Source: Aequorivita sp.
GTDB taxonomy: Bacteria > Bacteroidota > Bacteroidia > Flavobacteriales > Flavobacteriaceae
DNA: 5,959 nt
Assembly: GCA_002733915.1 (NCBI GenBank)
Contig: NVXN01000001.1
Coordinates: 623,993-629,951, forward strand
Direction of reading: 5' to 3'
Shown: positions 1 through 5,959 of the stretch, in pieces
How the letters are laid out: every line of letters starts with the position of its first letter
How positions within the stretch are numbered: position 1 is the stretch's first letter
Position numbers and translations under genes: made by a program
Notes under the pieces: model-generated
Told to the model about the DNA's origin: nothing
Databases searched by the model: none
The model's input: the letters and a program-made list of their open reading frames with translations, nothing else

Positions 1-1
1 A

Positions 2-583
<582 letters not shown>

Positions 584-604
584 CCAACCAATCCACTTAT
601 ATTG

Positions 605-635
605 AAAAGGAACCGTTCTACAGCGGTTCCTTTTT
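605..635 (+). terminator. Rho-independent terminator of lysS
   Basis: A perfect 11-bp stem (605-615 with 624-634) encloses an 8-base loop and runs into a T tract (631-635), 22 bases after the lysS stop. The stem core is GGAACCG/CGGTTCC. On the opposite strand the hairpin is followed by four T then CAAT, so it could also stop transcripts coming leftward from the 651-722 element, though less well. Confidence 0.9.
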
Positions 636-650
636 GCTTTCAACAAATAA

Positions 651-722
651 ACCACCGCCCATGCTTTTCCTCCTTTTTGGCATAAGTGGTCTGGCATCCC
701 TGCCAGAAACATGAGCGGCGGT
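651..722 (-). repeat. Compact inverted-repeat (REP/MITE-like) element or structured small RNA
   Basis: Two 13-base arms (651-663 and 710-722) are inverted repeats with 11 of 13 matching bases. Inside them lies a perfect 7-bp hairpin, TCTGGCA (690-696) and TGCCAGA (701-707), with a 4-base loop. In the - strand RNA both outer mismatches become G-U pairs, so the 13-bp stem is continuous, and the inner loop reads GGGA, a GNRA-type tetraloop. On the + strand the same positions are A-C mismatches and the loop is UCCC. The element is GC-rich inside an AT-rich spacer. This nested architecture fits REP-like palindromic elements or a small structured RNA. No second copy exists in this window, so its repeat nature is inferred. 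Confidence 0.45.
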
Positions 723-890
723 ATTTTAATTTCGAAATTATTTAATTTATCGCTTCTAGAAAACAAACAATTAGGGAAGACATCCTTTCGTTAAGGGAAA
801 AATGCGTTTTAGGCAATTTTTTAATTTAACAGCCAAAAACGTACACATTCGTACTATTTTTATATTTTTAGCCACCATATTATTTACCAA

Positions 891-2147
891 ATGAAAAAAA
901 TATTTCTACTTATTTTAATAGGCTTTGTGATTATTTCCTGCGGAAAGGATGACGATTATGAACCTGTGGAAACAGACACTCAAGCCCCCTCAACACCAGC
1001 AAACCTAACCGTTGCCGATGAAACTGAAACTTCCTTAAAACTAACTTGGAATGCTGCTACAGACAATGTTGAGGTTACGGGATATAAAATTTATCAGGAT
1101 GGTACAGCACTTTCAAGCACTGTTACAGAGACAACTACCACAATTTTAGGTTTAAATCCGGGAACCGCATACAGTTTCTACGTAACAGCACTTGATGCAA
1201 AAAATAACGAATCTGCCCCAAGTAACACGGTTGATGCACTTACCGTATCCCAGCCGTTAACTTTTTTACCCACACTTTCTGAAATGGGCGTATTTGCAGG
1301 AAACCTTTCAGATTTAAATCCTGCCGATGGCGTGCAACTTTATGAAATTAACAGCACCCTTTTTACAGATTATACCCATAAACAGCGATTGATTCGATTG
1401 CCGGAAGGGCAAAGCATGCGTTATAACAATACAGATTTACTGCCAAGCTTTCCTGATAATACTTTAATTTCAAAAACCTTTTATTACAATATAGACGAGC
1501 GCGACCCTTCCCTTGGGAAAAAAATAATTGAAACCCGCATTCTTCTAAAAGTAAACGGCGAATGGCTTGCGGGAGATTACATTTGGAACGCTGCCCAAAC
1601 AGAGGCTACCTACCGTGAAACAGGAAGTACAGAAGCAATCAGCTATATTGATGGCAATGGCCAAACCCAAAACGTAGCTTACGAAATACCTTCCAAACAG
1701 GATTGTTTTACCTGCCATAACAATAATGCTACTACTTTTCCCATCGGTCCAAAACTGCGCAACCTAAACTTTGTACCCTCCTATACCACCCAAAACCAAT
1801 TGGATTATTTGGCTTCAATAGGAATGTTACAAGGTGTGTCAGCCAATAACATAAGCGTTCTACCCAATTGGGAAAATGATAATTTATTGTTGGAAGACCG
1901 CGCACGTGCTTACATGGATATTAATTGCGCTCACTGCCATCAGCCCGGCAGCAGTGTACCACCTGGTTTCATGTTGGATTTTAGACTAGAGACAGATTTC
2001 AACGATACCGGTATTTATGCCAATCGTGGCGAGGTAATAGCACGTTTTCAAAGTACACTGCCAACCTACAGGATGCCACAGTTAGGAAGAACTGTCGTAC
2101 ACTCAGAAGCTTTACAAATGCTGGAAGAATATATTGATTCCCTTTAA
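891..2147 (+). CDS. Surface lipoprotein: fibronectin type III domain plus SO2930-type diheme cytochrome c domain
   Basis: This 418-residue lipoprotein begins with a signal peptide ending in the lipobox VIISC, with lipidated Cys17. The following GKDDD matches the Bacteroidota lipoprotein export pattern (C-x-K then acidic residues), which predicts display on the outer face of the outer membrane. Residues about 32-118 form a fibronectin type III domain (PSTPANLTV, LKLTWNAATDNV, GYKIYQDG, LNPGTAYSFYVTALD). The remainder (about 122-418) resembles the SO2930/HNE_0200 family of diheme cytochromes (TIGR03806). It carries two haem-binding CxxCH motifs, CFTCH at 272-276 and CAHCH at 346-350. The C-terminal YRMPQLGR segment (393-400) contains Met395, a candidate distal haem ligand. 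The physiological role of this family is unknown to me; electron transfer or redox catalysis is inferred. The usual partner family, a parallel beta-helix protein (TIGR03805), is not in this window. The gene stands alone, with its own terminator. Confidence 0.85.
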   Translation: MKKIFLLILIGFVIISCGKDDDYEPVETDTQAPSTPANLTVADETETSLKLTWNAATDNVEVTGYKIYQDGTALSSTVTETTTTILGLNPGTAYSFYVTALDAKNNESAPSNTVDALTVSQPLTFLPTLSEMGVFAGNLSDLNPADGVQLYEINSTLFTDYTHKQRLIRLPEGQSMRYNNTDLLPSFPDNTLISKTFYYNIDERDPSLGKKIIETRILLKVNGEWLAGDYIWNAAQTEATYRETGSTEAISYIDGNGQTQNVAYEIPSKQDCFTCHNNNATTFPIGPKLRNLNFVPSYTTQNQLDYLASIGMLQGVSANNISVLPNWENDNLLLEDRARAYMDINCAHCHQPGSSVPPGFMLDFRLETDFNDTGIYANRGEVIARFQSTLPTYRMPQLGRTVVHSEALQMLEEYIDSL

Positions 2148-2166
2148 TGTTTTAGAAAAAAAGTAT

Positions 2167-2191
2167 AGAGCCGCTGATTGCGGCTCTTTTT
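2167..2191 (+). terminator. Rho-independent terminator of the cytochrome-like lipoprotein gene
   Basis: A perfect 8-bp GC-rich stem, AGAGCCGC (2167-2174) with GCGGCTCT (2180-2187), has a 5-base loop TGATT and is followed by TTTTATTTT. It begins 19 bases after the stop codon and separates this gene from the small secreted protein genes downstream. Confidence 0.9.
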
Positions 2192-2227
2192 ATTTTAAAC
2201 TGTTTAGAAATTAAACCTATTTATGTT

Positions 2228-2250
2228 TTCAACGTCATAGCTATGTTGAA
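2228..2250. promoter_or_regulatory. Interrupted palindrome before the first LTxxQ protein gene
   Basis: The arms TTCAA/CATAG (2228-2232 and 2236-2240) pair with CTATG/TTGAA (2241-2250); a 3-base CGT bulge lies on the left side only. It ends 17 bases before the start codon at 2268. It could be an operator or a 5' untranslated hairpin; nothing in the sequence decides between these or excludes chance. Confidence 0.25.
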
Positions 2251-2267
2251 CAATAAAAATAATAAAC

Positions 2268-2699
2268 ATGAAAAAAGCAATGATAATTTTACTGACGTTT
2301 ACAACTTTCGCCATAACCGCACAAAACAAAGATGCTGACAGAAGGGAGCAACGTAAGGAGTTGAAGGAAAATTTCACAGCTGAGCAAAAGGCTGAGCTAC
2401 GAGCAAAAAAAATGACTCTTGCCTTAGACCTAAACCAGTCACAACAGGAAAAAGTAAAGAAAGTTTTTCTGGAAATGGAAGCAACAAAACCCCAACGTCC
2501 CCAATACTGGAAAGAAATGACCGATACCCAAAAGTTTGAGGCTAAAAACACCATGCTGGACAGCCGTATTGCCATGAAAAAAGAAATGAAAAATATTCTT
2601 ACCGAAGAACAATTTACAAAATGGGAAAAGCAACAACAGCATAGAGAGCACCGCTTCAAGAACAAAAAAGGCAATAAGCAACGCCTTAACAGGCAATAA
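2268..2699 (+). CDS. Small secreted LTxxQ-motif protein, Spy/CpxP-like
   Basis: This 143-residue protein has a signal peptide (MKKAMIILLTFTTFAITA, probable cleavage after Ala18). The mature part is highly charged, helical and basic, and ends in a Lys/Arg/Gln-rich tail (about 120-143). It shows three LTxxQ-type motifs: FTAEQ at 36-40 (imperfect), LNQSQ at 55-59 within LALDLNQSQ, and LTEEQ at 111-115 followed by FTKWEK. Repeated LTxxQ motifs in a small helical periplasmic protein are the hallmark of the Spy/CpxP group, which act as ATP-independent chaperones or stress sensors in Proteobacteria. In Flavobacteriia such proteins are common and mostly uncharacterised, so the function here is inferred by similarity only. 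It lies 89 bases before a shorter relative. No terminator separates the two, so cotranscription is possible. Confidence 0.75.
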   Translation: MKKAMIILLTFTTFAITAQNKDADRREQRKELKENFTAEQKAELRAKKMTLALDLNQSQQEKVKKVFLEMEATKPQRPQYWKEMTDTQKFEAKNTMLDSRIAMKKEMKNILTEEQFTKWEKQQQHREHRFKNKKGNKQRLNRQ

Positions 2700-2751
2700 A
2701 ATCTCTAAAAACATTTTTTGGTGCAATTATTGTTTTATTTATAGGCAAATT

Positions 2752-2767
2752 GGTTACTTTAGTAACC
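2752..2767. promoter_or_regulatory. Perfect inverted repeat / possible promoter region of the second LTxxQ gene
   Basis: GGTTACT (2752-2758) and AGTAACC (2761-2767) form a perfect 7+2+7 inverted repeat 21 bases before the ATG at 2789. It overlaps TACTTTAG (2755-2762), one base from the Bacteroidota -7 consensus TAnnTTTG. A TTG at 2730-2732 lies 22 bases upstream, within the spacing reported for the -33 element. If this is the promoter, the repeat would be well placed as an operator. The match is imperfect and the call tentative. Confidence 0.3.
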
Positions 2768-2788
2768 TTAAATTTAAAAACAAAAAAG

Positions 2789-3130
2789 ATGAGAAACCTA
2801 CTAACAGTATTTGCCTTTGCAGCTACCATGCTCTTTGGAATTCAGACCGCTTCTGCTCAACAATTATCAGAAGACAGCACCCGCCCAGAAGTAATAGCAA
2901 AAACGGAAACTGCAAAACTTACCGAAACCTTAGACCTGACTGGTGACCAAAGTCGAACCATTTTCAGAGCATTGGTGGCTAAAGAAGTAGCCTATCGGAA
3001 AAATAATTTGACTACAGACACCAACAGCAATTCAGTAGAAAAGAAACAAATTGATAATCAGTTAAAAGATGCAATGAAAAAAACACTTACTGCTGAACAA
3101 TATGCTAAGTGGGTAAAAATGAATAATTAG
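2789..3130 (+). CDS. Small secreted protein with LTxxQ motifs, probable paralogue of the upstream gene
   Basis: I start this 113-residue protein at the ATG at 2789, not at the in-frame ATG at 2750. The 2789 start gives a textbook signal peptide (MRNLLTVFAFAATMLFGIQTASA, cleavage after Ala23), whereas the longer form would add 13 residues in front of it. The mature part has LDLTGDQ (48-54) and LTAEQYAKW (100-108). These align with LDLNQSQ and LTEEQFTKW of the preceding protein at similar spacing, and both C-terminal motifs sit in an MK-x-x-LTxEQ-x-x-KW context. The two genes therefore look like an old tandem duplication. The protein lacks the basic tail of its neighbour. Its role is unknown; a Spy/CpxP-like envelope function is the best guess. 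A strong palindromic terminator follows. Confidence 0.7.
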   Translation: MRNLLTVFAFAATMLFGIQTASAQQLSEDSTRPEVIAKTETAKLTETLDLTGDQSRTIFRALVAKEVAYRKNNLTTDTNSNSVEKKQIDNQLKDAMKKTLTAEQYAKWVKMNN

Positions 3131-3151
3131 TGATTAATTATATTTAAAGTC

Positions 3152-3185
3152 AAGACCCTTTCTAAATTTAGAAAGGGTCTTTTTT
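3152..3185 (+). terminator. Terminator, 30-base perfect palindrome between convergent genes
   Basis: The 15-base arm at 3152-3166 (AAGACCCTTTCTAAA) is exactly complementary to 3167-3181, giving a long hairpin followed by T tract 3180-3185. It ends the LTxxQ gene pair on the + strand. It also lies 22 bases past the hemL stop on the other strand, but there the stem is followed by GACTTTAAA, not a run of T, so it is a weaker intrinsic terminator for hemL. Confidence 0.9.
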
Positions 3186-3203
3186 ATATCTAAAATTTAT
3201 TTC

Positions 3204-4493
3204 TTAATTAAGTGTCTTCGCAACTTTGCCGCAGGCCGCAATGGTAGCATCCAAATCGTCATAGCTTAAAGCATCACAGATAAACCAGGTTTCAAATGCG
3301 CTCGGTGCAATATAAACACCTTCCTTTAGCATACCGTGAAAAAACTTTTTAAAGTTTTCATTGTTTGCCGCTGCCGCGGAATCAAAATCAACAACGGGTT
3401 TTTCAGAAAAATGTACCGAAATCATAGAGCCCACACGATTTATTGTAAATTTGACACCTTCTGCAGTAAGCACCGCTTCCAAACATTTGTGTAAATATTC
3501 TGTCTTTTTGGCTATGGAATTGAAGATATCTCTGTTTGAATCCAATTCCTGCAGCATGGCCAATCCAGCAGCCATCGCCAAGGGATTGCCACTTAAAGTC
3601 CCTGCCTGATAAACAGGCCCCACAGGTGCCAAACGATTCATGATTTCTTCTCTTGCAGCAAAGGCTCCAACTGGCAATCCACCGCCAATAACCTTTCCGA
3701 AGGTTACAATATCAGCTTTCACTCCAAACAATTCCTGTGCGCCGCCGGCAGCAAGCCTAAAACCCGTCATTACTTCGTCAAAAATCAAAAGGATATTGTT
3801 TTCATCACAAAGTTTCCGCAAGCCTTCCAAAAATCCCTTGGAGGGTGGAATACAGCCCATGTTACCTGCCACAGGTTCTAAAATAATACAGGAAATCTTA
3901 TCCTTATTTGCTGTTATTACTTCTGCTACATTTTTTAAATCGTTGTAGGTAGCCAGCAAGGTATCTTTTGCAGTGCCTTGCGTAACCCCCGGACTGTTTG
4001 GGCTGCCAAAAGTTACTGCGCCACTTCCTGCTTGTATGAGGAAAGAATCGCTATGCCCGTGGTAACAACCTGCAAATTTTATAATTTTATCCTTTCCTGT
4101 AAAACCTCTTGCCAATCTTACGGCACTCATACAAGCCTCGGTGCCACTATTTACAAAACGGATTTTATCTATATTGGGTACCATGGAAATCGCCAGTTCG
4201 GCGATTTTAGTTTCAATTTCCGTAGGCATTCCAAAGGAAGTTCCTTTTTTTGCCTTTTCAATTACAGCATTTACCACAGGTTCGTGTGCATGGCCCAGAA
4301 TCATAGGGCCCCATGAATTTATATAGTCAATCAGTTGGTTTCCGTCTGCGTCATATAGGTAAGCGCCTTTTGCTTTTTCAACAAAAATGGGTGTCCCTCC
4401 CACTGCCTTAAAAGCGCGGACAGGGGAATTGACACCGCCAGGAATGACTTTCTCTGCTTCTGCAAAAAGGGCGCTGCTTCTTTGGTAATTCAT
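3204..4493 (-). CDS. hemL: Glutamate-1-semialdehyde 2,1-aminomutase
   Basis: This cytoplasmic PLP enzyme converts glutamate-1-semialdehyde to 5-aminolevulinate, the last step of the C5 route to haem and other tetrapyrroles. The 429-residue length matches the family (about 426-430). Landmarks are the N-terminal [13 protein letters not shown] (16-28), [15 protein letters not shown] (116-130), CYHGHSD (143-149), the PLP-ring aspartate in FDEVMTGFR (238-246, Asp239), the Schiff-base lysine Lys267 in [14 protein letters not shown], and [15 protein letters not shown] (296-310). All key residues are present and the frame is intact. The ATG at 4493-4491 gives the normal N terminus. The nearest upstream gene on this strand ends 95 bases away, so hemL could be read from that transcript or from its own promoter; I see no clear promoter match. 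Other haem pathway genes are not in this window. Confidence 0.97.
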   Translation of the reverse strand: MNYQRSSALFAEAEKVIPGGVNSPVRAFKAVGGTPIFVEKAKGAYLYDADGNQLIDYINSWGPMILGHAHEPVVNAVIEKAKKGTSFGMPTEIETKIAELAISMVPNIDKIRFVNSGTEACMSAVRLARGFTGKDKIIKFAGCYHGHSDSFLIQAGSGAVTFGSPNSPGVTQGTAKDTLLATYNDLKNVAEVITANKDKISCIILEPVAGNMGCIPPSKGFLEGLRKLCDENNILLIFDEVMTGFRLAAGGAQELFGVKADIVTFGKVIGGGLPVGAFAAREEIMNRLAPVGPVYQAGTLSGNPLAMAAGLAMLQELDSNRDIFNSIAKKTEYLHKCLEAVLTAEGVKFTINRVGSMISVHFSEKPVVDFDSAAAANNENFKKFFHGMLKEGVYIAPSAFETWFICDALSYDDLDATIAACGKVAKTLN

Positions 4494-4588
4494 ATTAGAT
4501 ATTTGAGGATTTTATTTATAAATAAGTGGGGTGTCTTGTAAGAAATCTTTTTATTTCTCTGAAATTTTAAATTTCCACTCAAAAGATT

Positions 4589-5425
4589 TTACTGATTTTT
4601 TTCAGGATGCAGATACAAGATCTGCCCAATAGACAAATCGTTATTTTTTAAACCATTGTATTTTTTTAGGGTTTCAACGGTAAGATTAAACCTTTTTGAA
4701 ATACTGTAAAGGGTATCACCAGCTTCTACGGAATAAGTTTCAATTTTTGAATCTTCGGGGTCAATGGCACTCACCCTTCTTCCTAAAACCTCATCATCAT
4801 AAGCGGTAAGATTATATCTTTCAATAATACCTATAAGCTTGTCAGGATACTTGGGGTCTGTGGCATAACCCGCTTTTCGTAGGCCTTTTGCCCAACCCTT
4901 ATAGTCATCCTTGCGAAGTTTGAATAAATCTTGATAGCGGCTTCGCTGTGTTAGGAACAAAGAGTGGTCTCTATAGGAATATTTAGGGTCGTTATATTTT
5001 CTAAAGCATTCGCCACGCTCGTCATCATCATGATAAACGCGGTCGCCTTCCCAGCCTGTATGGCATTTTATCCCAAAGTGATTATTGGCCTTCAATGTAA
5101 GCTCACCGGCCCCGGCACCACTTTCCAAAATTCCTTGGGCCAATGTAATGCTGGCGGGTATTCCGTATTGCAGCATCTCTTCCTTGGCAATTTCACCATA
5201 TTCTTTAATGTAATTGGCAACGCGTTCGCTATAAGGTATGTTAACTGGCACTACTACAACTTCAGGCTCTTCTGCCTTGGTGTCTTTTTCGTTCACGGTT
5301 TGATTTACTCTAACAACGCGTTCGGTTTTAGCTTTTTTTCGATATTTTGTCGTGGACTTTTTTGATTTGCATGCACTGAAACAAAGGAGACTTATAAGAA
5401 GAAGGATGGTAATTCTGCCAATCAT
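4589..5425 (-). CDS. Lipoprotein peptidoglycan hydrolase: glucosaminidase (GH73-like) domain plus C-terminal LysM
   Basis: I place the start at the ATG at 5425-5423 (278 residues). A TTG three codons upstream would overlap the preceding gene by 8 bases and is less likely. The signal peptide ends in a lipobox-like FSAC, giving lipidated Cys19. KSKKS follows, with no acidic surface-export pattern, so a periplasm-facing location is likely. After a basic and then acidic linker (about 20-62), a glucosaminidase domain spans about 66-208. It has the candidate catalytic Glu101 in AQGILESGAGAGELT, NNHFGIKC (114-121) and the C-terminal KAGYATDPKYPDKL (184-197). A LysM peptidoglycan-binding module covers about 231-274 (YSVEAGDTLYSISKRFNLTV, then LSIGQILYLHP). 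The protein probably cleaves N-acetylglucosaminyl bonds in the wall during growth or division. It begins one base after the stop codon of the upstream gene (TAA-A-ATG), suggesting translational coupling. Confidence 0.9.
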   Translation of the reverse strand: MIGRITILLLISLLCFSACKSKKSTTKYRKKAKTERVVRVNQTVNEKDTKAEEPEVVVVPVNIPYSERVANYIKEYGEIAKEEMLQYGIPASITLAQGILESGAGAGELTLKANNHFGIKCHTGWEGDRVYHDDDERGECFRKYNDPKYSYRDHSLFLTQRSRYQDLFKLRKDDYKGWAKGLRKAGYATDPKYPDKLIGIIERYNLTAYDDEVLGRRVSAIDPEDSKIETYSVEAGDTLYSISKRFNLTVETLKKYNGLKNNDLSIGQILYLHPEKNQ

Positions 5426-5426
5426 T

Positions 5427-5959
5427 TTATTCAATTATAGGTAGGTTTTTCTTTTTCAATTTTTGGTTCATTCCGGCAATACCTTGCAGTCCGCCCGTAT
5501 GAATCGCAAAAATACGGCTATTTTCTTTGAAATAGCTCTTTTTTAAAAGATCCATAATTCCATACATCATTTTTCCGGTATAGACCGGATCCAGCGGAAT
5601 ATTGGTTTCTTTTTTAAACTTATTCATGAAACGTATTAAATCAGCATCTATTTTACCATAACCGCCGAAACTATATTCATCCGTTATAGAAAAATTGCTT
5701 TTCAAAGTATACTTTTCAATTTCACGTGATTGAAAGACTCCCTTTAATACCGAAAACCCAAGAATTTGTTGATTTTCATTTGATGCTTTTACCAATCCCG
5801 CCATGGTACCACCAGTACCCACTGGAACGCAAATATAATCAGCACTTTCTGGAATATTCTCTAGAATTTCTTCGCAGCCCTTTACCGCCAAGGCATTGGT
5901 ACCGCCCTCGGGAAGTATGTAAAAATCACCAAATTTTACTTTTAAATTATTAATAAATT
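5427..5959 (-). CDS. PLP-dependent enzyme of the ACC deaminase/D-cysteine desulfhydrase family (5'-truncated by window edge)
   Basis: The frame is open to the right edge. About 176 C-terminal residues are visible, starting FINNLKVKFGDFYILPEGGTNALAVKGCEE when read in two overlapping parts (FINNLKVKFGDFYILP, then PEGGTNALAVKGCEE). A TTG at 5891 is internal, not a start. PEGGTNA and the glycine-rich PVGTGGTMAGL phosphate-binding loop identify a fold-type II PLP enzyme. The tail has YTGKMMYGIMDLL and FAIHTGGLQGIAGM, typical of the 1-aminocyclopropane-1-carboxylate deaminase/D-cysteine desulfhydrase family of about 300 residues. Members cleave ACC or D-cysteine to 2-oxobutyrate or pyruvate plus ammonia (and sulfide for cysteine). 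Which substrate applies cannot be told here, since the lysine and the N-terminal substrate residues are outside the window. It heads the visible operon with the wall hydrolase. Confidence 0.9.
   Translation of the reverse strand, partial: FINNLKVKFGDFYILPEGGTNALAVKGCEEILENIPESADYICVPVGTGGTMAGLVKASNENQQILGFSVLKGVFQSREIEKYTLKSNFSITDEYSFGGYGKIDADLIRFMNKFKKETNIPLDPVYTGKMMYGIMDLLKKSYFKENSRIFAIHTGGLQGIAGMNQKLKKKNLPIIE

Larger units (their letters stand above)
584..890. other. Gene-free intergenic stretch between lysS and the cytochrome-like lipoprotein
   Basis: These 307 bases hold the lysS terminator (605-635), an inverted-repeat element (651-722), a perfect 14-base palindrome TAATTTCGAAATTA at 727-740, and AT-rich sequence leading to the gene at 891. 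Just upstream of that gene the pentamer CGTAC occurs twice, at 840-844 and 850-854, exactly 10 bases apart. TATATTTT at 861-868 is one base off the Bacteroidota -7 consensus TAnnTTTG, but I see no good TTG -33 element for it, so I do not call a promoter. The only long open frame here (- strand, 766-578, 62 codons) reads through both hairpins and is not credible as a gene. Confidence 0.7.

Noticed and set aside
2204..2726. Two Cys/Phe-rich open frames on the - strand opposite the first LTxxQ gene
   Set aside because: Their Phe/Leu/Cys-rich composition is what the reverse of a Lys/Glu-rich gene gives. The + strand gene has a signal peptide and family motifs.
2750..2788. Upstream ATG at 2750 as start of the second LTxxQ protein
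   Set aside because: It would place 13 extra residues before a canonical signal peptide and start inside the probable promoter and inverted repeat.
3361..4326. Several + strand open frames inside hemL
   Set aside because: hemL is intact and unmistakable on the opposite strand. These frames are antisense shadows without domains.
4541..4575. AT-only inverted repeats (AGAAAT/ATTTCT and GAAATT/AATTTC) between the hydrolase gene and hemL, considered as a terminator
   Set aside because: The stems are six base pairs with almost no G-C and lack a following T run on the - strand; expected by chance in such AT-rich sequence.
4964..5365. 133-codon + strand open frame opposite the glucosaminidase gene
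   Set aside because: It is antisense to a well-supported gene with clear catalytic and LysM motifs; no independent coding evidence.
5426..5434. TTG at 5434 as start of the wall hydrolase
   Set aside because: The ATG at 5425 gives a complete lipoprotein signal peptide and clean one-base spacing; a rare start with overlap is not needed.

Overview
The window is most likely a chromosomal segment of a member of the Bacteroidota, probably class Flavobacteriia. The evidence is AT-rich spacers, no clear Shine-Dalgarno sites before the starts, a lipoprotein with the C-G-K-D-D-D pattern typical of surface lipoproteins in this phylum, a lysyl-tRNA synthetase with a C-terminal extension, and several small secreted proteins with LTxxQ-type motifs. 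No phage genes, integrases, transposase genes, CRISPR arrays, tRNAs or rRNAs are visible.

Layout on the + strand: the 3' end of lysS (lysyl-tRNA synthetase) runs from the left edge to 583 and is followed by a strong hairpin terminator. A 307-base gene-free stretch (584-890) holds that terminator and a compact inverted-repeat element at 651-722. Next is an outer-membrane lipoprotein with a fibronectin type III domain fused to a diheme cytochrome c-like domain (891-2147), closed by its own terminator. Two small secreted proteins that look like diverged tandem paralogues follow (2268-2699 and 2789-3130). Both carry motifs like those of the Spy/CpxP periplasmic chaperone group. They end at a 30-base perfect palindrome that works as a terminator.

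Layout on the - strand, transcribed towards the centre: the C-terminal part of a PLP-dependent enzyme of the ACC deaminase/D-cysteine desulfhydrase family enters from the right edge. One base later comes a lipoprotein peptidoglycan hydrolase (glucosaminidase domain plus LysM). After 95 bases comes hemL, glutamate-1-semialdehyde aminomutase of tetrapyrrole synthesis. hemL converges on the LTxxQ gene pair.

Most of this is housekeeping and envelope maintenance: tRNA charging, haem precursor synthesis, wall remodelling and envelope proteins. HemL supplies the haem pathway and the lipoprotein at 891-2147 would consume haem, but they are on opposite strands and nothing shows co-regulation. The most unusual piece is the 651-722 element. 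Read as - strand RNA it forms an uninterrupted 13-bp outer stem (two G-U pairs) and an inner 7-bp hairpin capped by a GNRA-type loop, which suggests either a dispersed REP-like repeat or a small structured RNA. I found no convincing evidence of a wholly new multi-gene system.
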